DNA of 64,000 bases from Streptomyces liliifuscus. GTDB taxonomy: Bacteria > Actinomycetota > Actinomycetes > Streptomycetales > Streptomycetaceae. The DNA lies in assembly GCF_016598615.1 (NCBI RefSeq), contig NZ_CP066831.1, positions 930,001-994,000 on the forward strand. Reading direction: 5' to 3'. The notes under the pieces were generated by a model. It worked only from the letters and a program-made list of their open reading frames with translations. It did no database searches and was not told the DNA's origin. Within the stretch, counting starts at the first letter, position 1; every line of letters begins with the position of its first letter. A program made the position numbers and the translations under genes. Of this stretch, positions 24,473-33,414 are shown one piece after another.

Positions 24473-25036
24473 TTGCCGCACACGATCGATACCGCCGGGA
24501 ACGGGCCCGACACGGTGACCGAGGAGGGCTGGGTCGAGCTGGGGTCGAGCGTCGAGTTGCGTGAACTGTTGGGCGAGCCCTGGCCCGTGGTGATCGAGAA
24601 GGTTCACGACCGGCTCACCGACAAGGACCGGGACATAGTGGCCCGCTCGCCCTTCTGCCTGCTGGCCACGTCCGACGCGCGCGGCAACTGTGACGTCTCC
24701 CCGCGCGGGGACGCGCCGGGTTTCACGTACGTCATCGACTCCGGCACGATCGCCCTGCCCGACCGGCCGGGGAACCGGCGGGGCGACAGCTTCCACAACA
24801 TCCTCGACAACCCGCACGCCGGTCTGCTGTACCTGATACCCGGGAGCAAGGAGGTCCTGCGGGTCAACGGCCGGGCCCGCATCCTCACCGACGCCCCGTT
24901 CTTCGACGCCATGAAGCTGGACGATCAGCGCCCCGCGCTGGCCCTGGTTCTGGAGATCGACGAGATCTACCTGCACTGCCCGCAGTCCCTGCGCCGCTCG
25001 GGAGTATGGAATCCGGCGTCGTGGCAGACCGGCTGA
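24473..25036 (+). CDS. PPOX-type FMN-dependent flavoprotein
   Basis: A 187-residue pyridoxamine 5'-phosphate oxidase-like split-barrel protein of the type often annotated MSMEG_1061-like. Visible segments are RSPFCLLATSDARGNCDVSPRG, the barrel strand with the flavin-phosphate contact, GTIALPDRPGNRRGDSFHNI, and LLYLIPGSKEVLRVNGRARI. It starts at TTG 24473 with GGGAG upstream. An iron box before it and the siderophore uptake genes after it suggest a flavin reductase-like role in iron metabolism, for instance release of iron from an imported chelate. That role is inferred from position. Confidence 0.85.
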   Translation: MPHTIDTAGNGPDTVTEEGWVELGSSVELRELLGEPWPVVIEKVHDRLTDKDRDIVARSPFCLLATSDARGNCDVSPRGDAPGFTYVIDSGTIALPDRPGNRRGDSFHNILDNPHAGLLYLIPGSKEVLRVNGRARILTDAPFFDAMKLDDQRPALALVLEIDEIYLHCPQSLRRSGVWNPASWQTG

Positions 25037-25070
25037 GCCGGCACCAGCGGCACCCCTTTCAAGATCAATT

Positions 25071-25087
25071 AAGGTTAGGCTAACCTT
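25071..25087 (+). promoter_or_regulatory. perfect iron box before the siderophore transporter
   Basis: AAGGTTAGGCTAACCTT is a perfect 17 bp palindrome around a central G and matches the DmdR/IdeR core AGGTTAGGCTAACCT exactly. It ends 6 bp before the GTG start at 25094, so repressor binding would cover the promoter and start. TAACCT at 25081-25086 could serve as a -10 element for a leaderless transcript. Confidence 0.9.
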
Positions 25088-25093
25088 CACCGC

Positions 25094-25963
25094 GTGAGAT
25101 CTGGTGAAGAAGCAGCCGAAACCCCTCGTCTGCGCGGTCATGAACTGTCGGCCACGGGTGTGACCGTGTCGTACGACGGCGTCGACGTCGTACACGACGC
25201 CGCTGTCGCGCTGCGGCCCGGCGAGGTGACCGCCCTGGTCGGTCCCAACGGCAGCGGCAAGTCGACGCTCCTGCGGACGATCGCCCGGTTGCAGCGGGGC
25301 CGCCACGCCACGCTCAGGATCGACGGCGGCACCGACGGCCTCGCCCTGAGTGCCCGTGAGTTCTCGCGCCACGTCGCCCTGCTGACCCAGGGCCGCCCCA
25401 CGCCGAGCGGACTGACCGTGCGGGACGTCGTCGAGTTCGGCCGCTACCCGTACCGGGGCCGCTTCGGCAGGCCCGATCCTGACGCGTCGGCCGCGGTCGA
25501 CCGGGCGCTCGCCCTGACCGGTGTCACGGACCTGGCGGACCGGGGCGCCGACCACCTGTCGGGCGGGCAGTTGCAGCGGGTGTGGCTCGCCAGTTGCCTC
25601 GCCCAGGAGACCGGTGTGCTCCTGCTGGACGAGCCGACCACCTATCTCGACCTGCGCTACCAGATCGAACTCCTCGACCTCATCCGCGACCTGGCGGACG
25701 ACCACGGGATCGCCGTCGGCGTCGTCCTGCACGACCTCGACCAGGCGGCGGCCATCGCCGACCGGATCACGCTGCTCGAAGCGGGCCGGATCGTCGCCGA
25801 CGGCCTGCCCGAGGACGTCCTCACCCCGGAGCGCCTGACCGCCGTCTACGGCATCCGGATCGACGTCGACACAGACCCCCTGACCGGCCGACTGCGCACC
25901 CGCCCGATCGGCCGCCATCACACACGGAACACTCGAACCGAAAGGCTCGGCACCACCTCATGA
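25094..25963 (+). CDS. siderophore ABC transporter ATP-binding protein (FecE type)
   Basis: A 289-residue ABC ATPase. Walker A is GPNGSGKST, the signature is LSGGQLQRVWLASCLAQ, Walker B is VLLLDEPTTYLD and the switch His is in VLHDLDQAA, with the TYLDLRYQIELL segment typical of iron-siderophore ATPases. It energises import through the fused permease downstream. The GTG start lies 6 bp after the iron box with no ribosome site, which suggests leaderless translation. Its stop overlaps the binding protein start by 4 bp. The gene set ATPase-binding protein-fused permease recalls the Streptomyces Cdt-type uptake systems. Confidence 0.94.
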   Translation: MRSGEEAAETPRLRGHELSATGVTVSYDGVDVVHDAAVALRPGEVTALVGPNGSGKSTLLRTIARLQRGRHATLRIDGGTDGLALSAREFSRHVALLTQGRPTPSGLTVRDVVEFGRYPYRGRFGRPDPDASAAVDRALALTGVTDLADRGADHLSGGQLQRVWLASCLAQETGVLLLDEPTTYLDLRYQIELLDLIRDLADDHGIAVGVVLHDLDQAAAIADRITLLEAGRIVADGLPEDVLTPERLTAVYGIRIDVDTDPLTGRLRTRPIGRHHTRNTRTERLGTTS

Positions 25964-26940
25964 GACGCCTCCTGCTCACCGCGGCCGCCACCACCGCCGC
26001 GGCGCTGACCCTTGCCGCCTGCGGCACCACCGAGCCCGCCGCGGACAAGTCCGAGAAAAAGTCGGAGGCCATCACCCTCACCGACGGCACCGGCGCGAAG
26101 CTCAAGCTCGACGGCCCGGCCACCAAGGTCGTCGCGACCGAGTGGAACGAGGTCGAGAGCCTCATCACGCTCGGCGTCGACCCCGTCGGCGTCGCCGACG
26201 TCAAGGGCTACAAGACCTGGGACACCGCCGTCCCGCTGAAGAACGAGCCGAAGGACATCGGCACGCGCGGCGAGCCGAGCATGGACACCGTCGCCTCCCT
26301 CTCCCCCGACCTCATCGTGGCCTCCTCCGACCTGCCGCCCGCGGCCGTGAAGCAGCTGCGCAAGATCGCCCCGGTGCTGGGGATCAAGTCCGCGGACGCC
26401 TCGGACCAGGTCGGTCAGATGCTGGAGAACCTCGACCTCATCGCCAAGGCCACCGGCACCACCGACAAGGCCAAGACCGCCCGTACGAACTTCGAGGCCA
26501 AGGTCGCCGAGGGCAAGAAGGCCCTGGCCGACGCCGGTCTCGACGGCACGGACCTCGCCTTCGCCGACGGTTACGTCACCTCCAACCAGGTCTCCCTGCG
26601 CCCGTACACCAGCGGCTCGCTCATCGGGGCCGTCAACGAGCAGATCGGTCTGAAGAACGCCTGGAAGATCAAGGGCGACGCGGCCTACGGCCTCGGGACC
26701 ACCGATGTCGAGGGCCTCACCGACCTGCCCAAGGACGTCCAGTTCGCCTACATAGGCAACGACGGCGACAAGGGCAGCACGCCCTTCACCGGCGCGCTCG
26801 CGAAGAACGCCGTATGGAAGTCCCTGCCGTTCGTGAAGGCCGGGGACGTGCACCGACTGCCCGACGGCATCTGGATGTTCGGCGGCCCCGAGTCGATGGA
26901 GGCGTACATCGACGCCGTCGTCGACGCGCTGACGAAGTAG
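25960..26940 (+). CDS. siderophore-binding lipoprotein
   Basis: A 326-residue periplasmic-binding-like lipoprotein of the iron-siderophore class. The signal MRRLLLTAAATTAAALTLAAC ends in a lipobox with Cys21 as the lipid site. The two-lobed fold follows, with VVATEWNEVESLITLGVDPVG, the SPDLIVASSDLPP segment and IWMFGGPESMEAYIDAVVDAL. It captures the ferric siderophore outside the membrane and hands it to the permease. It overlaps the ATPase gene by 4 bp and the permease gene begins 35 bp later, making one operon under the iron box. The siderophore type cannot be read from sequence. Confidence 0.94.
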   Translation: MRRLLLTAAATTAAALTLAACGTTEPAADKSEKKSEAITLTDGTGAKLKLDGPATKVVATEWNEVESLITLGVDPVGVADVKGYKTWDTAVPLKNEPKDIGTRGEPSMDTVASLSPDLIVASSDLPPAAVKQLRKIAPVLGIKSADASDQVGQMLENLDLIAKATGTTDKAKTARTNFEAKVAEGKKALADAGLDGTDLAFADGYVTSNQVSLRPYTSGSLIGAVNEQIGLKNAWKIKGDAAYGLGTTDVEGLTDLPKDVQFAYIGNDGDKGSTPFTGALAKNAVWKSLPFVKAGDVHRLPDGIWMFGGPESMEAYIDAVVDALTK

Positions 26941-26975
26941 ACGACCCGGAAAGAACAGACGAAGCAGACGAAGCC

Positions 26976-29045
26976 ATGGCCGTCACCGCAACGCCTCCCA
27001 CCGCCACCCGTCCGCCGACGACCGCGTCCCGGACGGGCGCGGCCGCGGTGGCGGCCGGGCTCGTCCTCCTGGTCGCCGTCCTCGCCGTCGTCGACATCAC
27101 CCAGGGCACCGCCGCCGTCGGACCGGCAGAGGTGTTCAAGGCCCTGACCGGGCAGGCCGATCCGTCCGACGCGTCCGTCGTGATCGCCTCCCGGCTGCCG
27201 CGGATGACCGCCGGCATCCTGGTCGGCGTCATCCTCGGCGTGGCGGGCGCCGTACTGCAGGCAGTCAGCCGCAATGTGCTCGCCGCTCCGGACACCCTCG
27301 CGGTGAACGCCGGTTCCTACCTGGCGCTGGGGCTGGTCGGCGCCACCGGCGTCTCGCTCCCGCTGCTCGCCTCCTCCGGGGTCGCCTTCACCGGCGGGCT
27401 CCTGGCCGCGGCCGTCGTCCTCGCCCTGTCCGGACTCGGCACGGGCACCGTACGACTGGTCCTCGCCGGCACCGCGCTGGCGCTGGGCCTGACCTCCATG
27501 ACGGAGAGCCTGCTCCTGCTGTTCCCCGAGCAGACCGAGGGCCTCTACCAGTGGAACCAGGGCAGCATCAGCCAGAACGGCTTCGACGGCGTCCTGCAGA
27601 TGCTGCCCGTCGCCCTGATCGGACTCGTCGGCCTGCTGCTGACCGCCCGTCGGGTCGACGCACTAGCCCTCGGTGACGACGCCGCGCGCGGACTGGGCGT
27701 CCCGGTCCGCGCCACCCGCGTGACCGTGGTCGTACTGGCGACGCTGCTGTCCGCGGCGGCGGTCACCCTCGCCGGGCCAATCGGCTTCGTCGGCCTGTGC
27801 GCACCGGCCCTGGTGCGTCCGCTCAGCCGCCGGTTCCGGGGCCTCGTCCGCATCCGTACGATCCTGCCCGTCGCCGGTGTGGTCGGCGCGGGCCTGGTCC
27901 TCGGGTCGGACGTGCTGCTGCGGGCCCTGGTGCCCTCGGACACGGCCGTCGCCGTCCCCACCGGCGTCGTCACCAGCCTCATCGGCGCCGTGTTCCTGGT
28001 GGTGATGGCCCTGCGGCTGCGGGACACGTCCGGAGCCGAGGCACCGGACCGTTTGCGCATCCCCAGCCGGGCGGCGTTCCTGGTCACGCTGGCCGCCCTC
28101 GTCGCCGTGGTGGTCGGTGTCACGATCGCCGGCGCGCTGCTGGGCGACAGCAAGCTCCTGCTCGGCGACGTCGTGAACTGGGCGCAGGGGCGGGCCGGTC
28201 AGACCGTGTCCTTCGTCCTCGACACCCGGATGCCCCGGGTGCTCGCCGCCCTCTGCGCGGGCGCGGCGCTCGCCCTGGCCGGCACGCTGGTGCAGGCCGT
28301 GACCCGTAACCCGCTCGCCGAGCCGGGGGTCCTGGGCGTGTCCGGCGGTGCCGCGCTGGGCGCCGTACTCCTTGTCACCACCGTGCCTGTCGCCGGTACC
28401 TGGAGCGTCGCGGGTGCCGCGTTCGCGGGTGCGGCAGTCACGTCGGTCATCGTCTTCGGGCTCGCCGCCCGGGGCGGCTACCAGCAGAACCGGCTGGTCC
28501 TCGTCGGCATCGGCATGGCCGCCGGTACGACGGCACTGGTAAGCCTGCTCATCGTGCTCACCGACCCGTTCAACGCCACCAAGGCACTGACCTGGCTGTC
28601 CGGTTCGACGTACGGCCGGACCATGCCGGACGTCCTGCCCGTCACACTCGTGCTGGTGCTGGGCCTTGTCGTCGCGGTGGCCCGGCGCACCGAGCTGGAC
28701 CTCATCTCCCTGGACGCGGACACCCCGCGACTCCTCGGCCTGCGACTGTCCCCGGCCAGGCTCGGCTTCCTGGTGGTCAGCGTCCTGCTCAGCGCGACCG
28801 CCGTCGCCTCGGCCGGAACCATCGGCTTCGTGGGCCTCGTGGCCCCGCACGCGGCACGTGCCCTCGTGGGCCGGCGGCACGTACGGGTGGTGCCCGTCGC
28901 CGTCCTCCTCGGCGCAGCGCTCGTCTGCACGGCCGACCTCCTCGGCCGCACGGTCATCGCCCCCGCCCAGTTGGGCGCCGGCCTGATGACGGCGGTCATC
29001 GGCACGCCGTACTTCCTGTATCTGCTGGTACGAAGCCGGCGATAG
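26976..29045 (+). CDS. fused double iron-siderophore permease (FhuB-like)
   Basis: A 689-residue permease in which two FecCD units are joined. Each half has the MPR or LPRMxAG start (SRLPRMTAGILVG and DTRMPRVLAALCAG), a PDTLAVNAGSYLALG or EPGVLGVSGGAALG repeat, and a GPIGFVGL or GTIGFVGL ATPase-coupling turn. About twenty membrane spans are expected. Such natural fusions replace separate FecC and FecD subunits. The N-terminal 20 residues are Thr/Pro-rich and cytoplasmic. It is the last gene of the iron-regulated operon; no strong hairpin is seen after its stop. Confidence 0.94.
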   Translation: MAVTATPPTATRPPTTASRTGAAAVAAGLVLLVAVLAVVDITQGTAAVGPAEVFKALTGQADPSDASVVIASRLPRMTAGILVGVILGVAGAVLQAVSRNVLAAPDTLAVNAGSYLALGLVGATGVSLPLLASSGVAFTGGLLAAAVVLALSGLGTGTVRLVLAGTALALGLTSMTESLLLLFPEQTEGLYQWNQGSISQNGFDGVLQMLPVALIGLVGLLLTARRVDALALGDDAARGLGVPVRATRVTVVVLATLLSAAAVTLAGPIGFVGLCAPALVRPLSRRFRGLVRIRTILPVAGVVGAGLVLGSDVLLRALVPSDTAVAVPTGVVTSLIGAVFLVVMALRLRDTSGAEAPDRLRIPSRAAFLVTLAALVAVVVGVTIAGALLGDSKLLLGDVVNWAQGRAGQTVSFVLDTRMPRVLAALCAGAALALAGTLVQAVTRNPLAEPGVLGVSGGAALGAVLLVTTVPVAGTWSVAGAAFAGAAVTSVIVFGLAARGGYQQNRLVLVGIGMAAGTTALVSLLIVLTDPFNATKALTWLSGSTYGRTMPDVLPVTLVLVLGLVVAVARRTELDLISLDADTPRLLGLRLSPARLGFLVVSVLLSATAVASAGTIGFVGLVAPHAARALVGRRHVRVVPVAVLLGAALVCTADLLGRTVIAPAQLGAGLMTAVIGTPYFLYLLVRSRR

Positions 29046-29191
29046 CCCCGCGGGACCGCGTGCTCGCGCTGTCCGGTGCGGTGGGTGGGGCTGGGCAGCG
29101 TCCGGGCCTGCGTGAAAAGCTCACCCCGGGAGGCGCCGGACGATCACGGACGGCGGCCCCTTATGAGACAGGCACGACGAGAGGTGGCGGC

Positions 29192-30085
29192 ATGCGCATC
29201 GGACTGCTCGGTACTGGGCCCTGGGCCGACATGGCTCACGCTCCCGCCCTGAGCGGGCATCGCGAACTGGACTTCGTGGGGGTGTGGGGCAGGAGCGCCG
29301 ACGCGGCCAAGGCCTTGGCCGACCGCCATGGGACGCGCGCGTACGAGGATGTCGACGCCCTCCTCGCCGAGGTGGACGCGGTCGCCATCGCCCTGCCTCC
29401 GTCCGTGCAGGCTCCGCTCGCGGCGCGCGCCGCGCGGGCCAACTGCCATCTGCTGCTCGACAAGCCTCTCGCGGCGACCGTGGAGGAGGGACGTGCCGTC
29501 GTCGAGGCGGTCGAGCAGGCCGGTGTCGCCTCGGTCGTCTTCTTCACCAGCCGCTTCCAGCCCGAGATCCAGGCCTGGATCGCCGAACAGGCCGCCACGG
29601 AGGGCTGGTTCACCGCACGCGCGGAGTGGCTCGGAGCCGTGTTCACGAGTGACAGCCCGTTCGCGGCATCGCCCTGGCGGCAGGAGAAGGGCGGCCTCTG
29701 GGATGTCGGCCCGCACGCCCTGTCCGTGCTGATGCCGGTTCTCGGAGATGTCGAGCGGGTGGCCGCCGCCGCGCGGGGTCCGAAGGACACCGTTCATCTG
29801 GTGCTCCACCATGTCAGCGGGGCGTCGAGCACCCTGACTCTCAGCCTGACGGCCCCGCCCGCGGCCGCCGGGGCCGCCGTCGAGCTGCGGGGCAAGTCCG
29901 GGGTGACCATCCTGCCCGGGTCCGCCGAAGGGGCGGTCGAGGCGCTCACCCGGGCTGCCGACGCCCTCCTCGAAGCCGCCCGCACCGGCCGCCCGCACCC
30001 GTGCGACGCCGCCTTCGGCCTGCGGGTGACGGAGATCCTCACCGACGCCGAAGCACAGCTCGGCAGCGCACCCCAGATCCGCTGA
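29192..30085 (+). CDS. Gfo/Idh/MocA-family NAD(P)-dependent oxidoreductase
   Basis: A 297-residue dehydrogenase. The Rossmann motif is GLLGTGPWADMAHAPAL, the catalytic EKP-type motif appears as LLDKPLAAT with Lys, and the mid-region GGLWDVGPHALSVLMP contains the DxGxH element. The family oxidises or reduces sugars, inositols and related carbonyls. ATG 29192 has GAGGTGG upstream; the preceding 146 bp show no other gene. It converges with the cupin gene across a strong hairpin. It is a single-gene unit with no pathway partner next to it. EKP has become DKP, a common tolerated variant. Confidence 0.92.
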   Translation: MRIGLLGTGPWADMAHAPALSGHRELDFVGVWGRSADAAKALADRHGTRAYEDVDALLAEVDAVAIALPPSVQAPLAARAARANCHLLLDKPLAATVEEGRAVVEAVEQAGVASVVFFTSRFQPEIQAWIAEQAATEGWFTARAEWLGAVFTSDSPFAASPWRQEKGGLWDVGPHALSVLMPVLGDVERVAAAARGPKDTVHLVLHHVSGASSTLTLSLTAPPAAAGAAVELRGKSGVTILPGSAEGAVEALTRAADALLEAARTGRPHPCDAAFGLRVTEILTDAEAQLGSAPQIR

Positions 30086-30105
30086 GAGCGCTACGGAACC
30101 AAATT

Positions 30106-30141
30106 CTCCGGCGTGTGCCTAACTCCCGGCACACGCCGGAG
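30106..30141. terminator. bidirectional hairpin terminator
   Basis: Perfect 14 bp arms (CTCCGGCGTGTGCC at 30106-30119 and its complement at 30128-30141) enclose an 8 bp loop. The right arm overlaps the last codons of the convergent cupin gene. It separates the oxidoreductase from the cupin gene. Confidence 0.85.
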
Positions 30142-30592
30142 CGTCCGCGTCGAGGGACAGCGGGCTGCCCTTGGGCACGAGGTACGTGACGTACAGCTCG
30201 ACCGGCTCGGTGCCGAGGTTGCGGCCGACGTGGATGTGCCGGGACCCGGCGGGCTCTATGAACGACGTGCCCGCCGTGCTGACTTCCACGGAGCAGTCCT
30301 GCAATGTGCGGGTGAGTGTGCCCGACTTGACGACGGCGATGAGCTGGCCCGGGTGATAGTGCCAGCCCGTCGTGCCGCCCGGTGCGATGGTGATGGACCG
30401 CACGATGACGTCCGTACGCCCCTTGGCCTTGACCTTCAGTGTTCCGGCCGAGGTGCCCTGGGCGAGGACCGTGCCGGTGACCCCGCTGCCGGGAGTGGCG
30501 AGCGCGGACGACGACCCGAAGGCCAGTGCCGCCGCACAGCCGGTCATGACGATCGTTCTGCGGACCTTGCCCAGCCGAGACGTGCTGCTCAT
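30119..30592 (-). CDS. exported cupin-domain protein
   Basis: A 157-residue protein with a signal peptide (TIVMTGCAAALAFGSSSALATPG) and a cupin barrel. Metal-binding residues are visible in TGWHYHPGQLIAV and GSRHIHVGRN. Secreted cupins of this type are common in Streptomyces and have no settled activity; possibilities are dioxygenase or sugar-binding roles. I use ATG 30592, preceded by GGAGGGG; an in-frame start at 30616 would add eight residues without a ribosome site. Its stop falls within the hairpin shared with the upstream convergent gene. Confidence 0.88.
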   Translation of the reverse strand: MSSTSRLGKVRRTIVMTGCAAALAFGSSSALATPGSGVTGTVLAQGTSAGTLKVKAKGRTDVIVRSITIAPGGTTGWHYHPGQLIAVVKSGTLTRTLQDCSVEVSTAGTSFIEPAGSRHIHVGRNLGTEPVELYVTYLVPKGSPLSLDADAPACAGS

Positions 30593-30678
30593 GGAAATCC
30601 CCTCCGGATCGGCCAACTCATGGGCCCGTCCGCCGACTTGGGCCCGACAGGCTCACTGCCCCCGAGCATCGCCGTCCA

Positions 30679-30716
30679 CACACGAGTGGCCCGGATCGCT
30701 CCGGGCCACTCGTGTG
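30679..30716 (-). terminator. strong hairpin terminator after NADH dehydrogenase gene
   Basis: Two perfect 17 bp arms (30679-30695 and 30700-30716, core GAGTGGCCCGGA) with a TCGC loop. It lies 55 bp after the minus-strand dehydrogenase gene ends at 30771 and 87 bp before the cupin start. A partial third copy of one arm, CGGGCTACTCGTGT, follows at 30723-30736. Confidence 0.85.
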
Positions 30717-30770
30717 CCCACCGGGCTACTCGTGTCCCCGCCGAGACACGTACGCTCGCGTGCCCTCGGG

Positions 30771-32132
30771 TCACCCGTTCTCGGTGCGCTCCCGGATCTG
30801 CTCCGGGGTCAGGTACGCGTTCGTGTGCTCGAAGTCCCGCAGCTTCGCCGACGAACGGGACAGCAGTCCGGTGCCCACGAAGTCGTGGCCGGCCACCGCG
30901 TTCAGCGCCCAGTTCGTCGCCACCCGGACCTTCGCCACATTGGTGCGCAGCGCAGACCAGTGATAACCGCGGGCGACGACCTGGGCGGGCAGGCCGCGCA
31001 GCTCGACACCGAGCGGCTTGGACACGGCGTCGAGACCACCGAGGTCCACGACCAGTCCCAGATCCTTGTGGACGTACGGGGTCATCGGCTGCCCGCGCAG
31101 CGACGCGATGACGTTGTCGGCGACGTGCTTGCCCTGACGCATCGCGTGCTGGGCGGTCGGCGGGCAGATGGCGCCCTCCGTGTCCTTGGCCTCGTCCGGC
31201 ACGGCGGCGGCGTCACCGAGCGCGAAGACGCCGGGGTGGCCGGGCAGGGACATCTCCGAGCTGACCGCGAGCCGTCCCTTGACCGTCTCGGCGCCCAGGG
31301 TGGCCATGAGCGGGCTCGCCGCGACTCCGGCGGTCCAGATCAGCGTATGGGTCGGGACCACCCGGCCGTCGGTGAAGGTGACCTCGTCCGGGCCCGCCTT
31401 CGCGATGGAGACGCCCAGCGAAATGTCGATGCCCCGCTTGCGCAGGATCTCCTGGGCGCTTTGTCCGAGCTTGTCACCCAGTTCGGGCATGAGCTTCGGT
31501 GCGATGTCGATCAGGTGCCACTTGATCAGCTTCGGGTCGAGCCGCGGGTAACGCTTGACGGCGTTCTGCGTCAGGCGCCGCAGGCACGCGGCGGTCTCCG
31601 TACCGGCGTAGCCGCCGCCGACCACCACGAACTGGAGCCGCGCCGCCCGCTCGGCCTCGTCCTGGCTGGCGTCGGCGAGGTCGAGCTGCGAGATGACGTG
31701 GTCGCGGAGGTACGCGGCCTCGGCGAGCGTCTTCATACCGCGGGCGTGGTCCGTGAGGCCCGGAATGTCGAAGGTGCGCGTGACGCTGCCCGGCGCCAGC
31801 ACGATGTGGTCGTAGCGCTCGTTCACGATCTCGCCCGTGATCTTGCGGACGACGCAGACCTTGGCCTTCAGATCCACACCGATGGCACCACCGGGGATGA
31901 TGCGCGTGCGGTACTTGCGGCTGCGGCGCAGCGACACGGCGATCGACTGCGGGGTCAGCACTCCGGAGGCGACCTGTGGGAGCAACGGCAGATAGAGCTG
32001 GTAGGAGAACGGTGTCACCAGCGCCAGGTCCGCCTCGTCGGATCCGAGTTTGCGCTCCAGACGCCGGACGCACCCGACTCCCGCGAAGCCCGCTCCGACC
32101 ACCAAGATCTTCGGTCGTACCACGATGTCCAT
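30771..32132 (-). CDS. ndh: type II NADH dehydrogenase (NDH-2)
   Basis: A 453-residue FAD enzyme with two dinucleotide folds: GAGFAGVG (13-20) for FAD and VVVGGGYAGTETA for NADH. LALVTPFSYQLYLPLLPQVASG and ALGDAAAVPD are typical of the NDH-2 branch, as is the C-terminal membrane-contact region NWALNAVAGHDFVGTGLLSR. It oxidises NADH and reduces menaquinone without pumping protons. ATG 32132 directly follows GAAGGG; GTG four codons later would have better spacing. It is flanked by terminators and is probably a single-gene unit. Confidence 0.92.
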   Translation of the reverse strand: MDIVVRPKILVVGAGFAGVGCVRRLERKLGSDEADLALVTPFSYQLYLPLLPQVASGVLTPQSIAVSLRRSRKYRTRIIPGGAIGVDLKAKVCVVRKITGEIVNERYDHIVLAPGSVTRTFDIPGLTDHARGMKTLAEAAYLRDHVISQLDLADASQDEAERAARLQFVVVGGGYAGTETAACLRRLTQNAVKRYPRLDPKLIKWHLIDIAPKLMPELGDKLGQSAQEILRKRGIDISLGVSIAKAGPDEVTFTDGRVVPTHTLIWTAGVAASPLMATLGAETVKGRLAVSSEMSLPGHPGVFALGDAAAVPDEAKDTEGAICPPTAQHAMRQGKHVADNVIASLRGQPMTPYVHKDLGLVVDLGGLDAVSKPLGVELRGLPAQVVARGYHWSALRTNVAKVRVATNWALNAVAGHDFVGTGLLSRSSAKLRDFEHTNAYLTPEQIRERTENG

Positions 32133-32249
32133 CCCTTCACCGGCCGCGCACGTTCTGACTTCCCACGGACCCTCTGCCCCCTGAGTCCCCCCTTCGCACG
32201 TGGTGATCCCCCGATGAGGCGAGCGGACACACTCCTCGTGGGAGGTCCG

Positions 32250-33173
32250 TCAGTGCCCGTGCCCCTTGCTCAGGCTCCGCAGCACGGTACGTGCCATGGC
32301 CGCCTCGCCCTTGGCGTTGGGGTGGGCCGGGGCCGCGGGCGACGCAGGTCGCAGCGGTTCGACCCAGCGGATGTCCGGGGCCTTGCACATGTCGTGTCCG
32401 ATCGTGGGTCCGTACGTGTCAACGTATTCGGCCCCGTTCAACCGCGCCACCACGCGCATCATCAGGTTGAGGCGCTTGCCGGTGTCGCGCAGATAGGGGA
32501 AGTCCTTCGCCGCGAACGGCACCGAGGGGTAGCAGCCGCTGCCGTCGTCCGGCAGGAGAGCGGGGTAGCCGACGACGATCACGCGGGCGTGCGGCGCCCT
32601 GGCGTGCACGGCCCGCAGTACGCGGGTGATCTTGGGTGCCGTTTCCAGGATCCTCAGGGTCAGCTGATCGACCCCGGAGGACGTGAAGTGCCGCCGGCAC
32701 GGGTCCCCCGTGAGGTCCTGCGAACTCAGCTGGGCGCAGGTGCTGATGATGGAGCTGAACCCGATGTCGTTGCCGCCGATCTGGACGGTCACCAGGTCGG
32801 TGTCCCGCTGGACGGCGTTGAGCTGTGGAGGGTTGGTCCCCTGTGCCTTCCACATCTGCTCGGTGGTGGCGCCGCCGCAGCTCACGTCCTTGAACGTGGA
32901 CGTTCTGCGCTCCGCGGCGACGAGCGAGGGGTAGTTGTGGTCGGAGCGGGCGCAGTTCGCGTCCACCTGCGTCGGGATCCCCGGCCCCGAGGTGTAGGAG
33001 TCCCCGAGCGAGACGTAGTCCGTGCCCCGGCCGTGCCCGTGGCCGCCACCGTGCGCCGCGACGGGTGCCGCCGACGCGACGACGAGGGCGCAGCCACTGA
33101 CCGCCGCTCCCACGGCGGTCGCCCGTCGGCGGTTCGGGGCCGTGCTGCCGTACTGGGTGCGACGGTTCTTCAA
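32250..33173 (-). CDS. secreted SGNH/GDSL-type esterase
   Basis: A 307-residue SGNH hydrolase. Block I is YVSLGDSYTSGPG with the nucleophile Ser, the oxyanion Gly lies in SCGGATTEQMW, block III is VTVQIGGNDIGF and the His block is AHPNAKGEAAM. A signal sequence (ATAVGAAVSGCALVVASAAPVAAHG) sends it out of the cell. I favour TTG 33173 (KNRRTQYGS) with GGGGGG upstream; an upstream GTG 33230 gives an N-terminal extension unlike a signal peptide. Likely a secreted lipase or esterase similar to Streptomyces SCO-type lipases. Several Cys residues suggest disulphides. Confidence 0.9.
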   Translation of the reverse strand: MKNRRTQYGSTAPNRRRATAVGAAVSGCALVVASAAPVAAHGGGHGHGRGTDYVSLGDSYTSGPGIPTQVDANCARSDHNYPSLVAAERRTSTFKDVSCGGATTEQMWKAQGTNPPQLNAVQRDTDLVTVQIGGNDIGFSSIISTCAQLSSQDLTGDPCRRHFTSSGVDQLTLRILETAPKITRVLRAVHARAPHARVIVVGYPALLPDDGSGCYPSVPFAAKDFPYLRDTGKRLNLMMRVVARLNGAEYVDTYGPTIGHDMCKAPDIRWVEPLRPASPAAPAHPNAKGEAAMARTVLRSLSKGHGH

Positions 33174-33368
33174 GATTCCCCCCTGGGTCCAGTACCGCGA
33201 GCCGGGACCGCCGACGGCGCGCCCTTGCACGGTGACTGAACTTGTATACCGGCCAGTTCGTCCACAGGACAGAGGAACGCAGGACGCGGGAGCAACGGGT
33301 TCGCGCCGCTGTTCCTCGTCGGCGTGACCACGAGGCCGCCGGCGTCACGACGCTGCCGACTTCACAGG

Positions 33369-33406
33369 GCCGCCGACTCCGCCAGGGGGGAGGCGGAGTC
33401 GGCGGC
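33369..33406 (-). terminator. hairpin terminator after TerB-like gene
   Basis: Perfect 15 bp arms (GCCGCCGACTCCGCC at 33369-33383 and its complement at 33392-33406) with an 8 bp AGGGGGGA loop, 9 bp downstream of the TerB-like gene. Confidence 0.85.
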
Positions 33407-33414
33407 AACCCCTG

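Noticed and set aside
30372..33239. A 955-codon open plus-strand frame
   Set aside because: It runs antisense across the cupin, NADH dehydrogenase and SGNH esterase genes, all with clear motifs. It is composition-driven.
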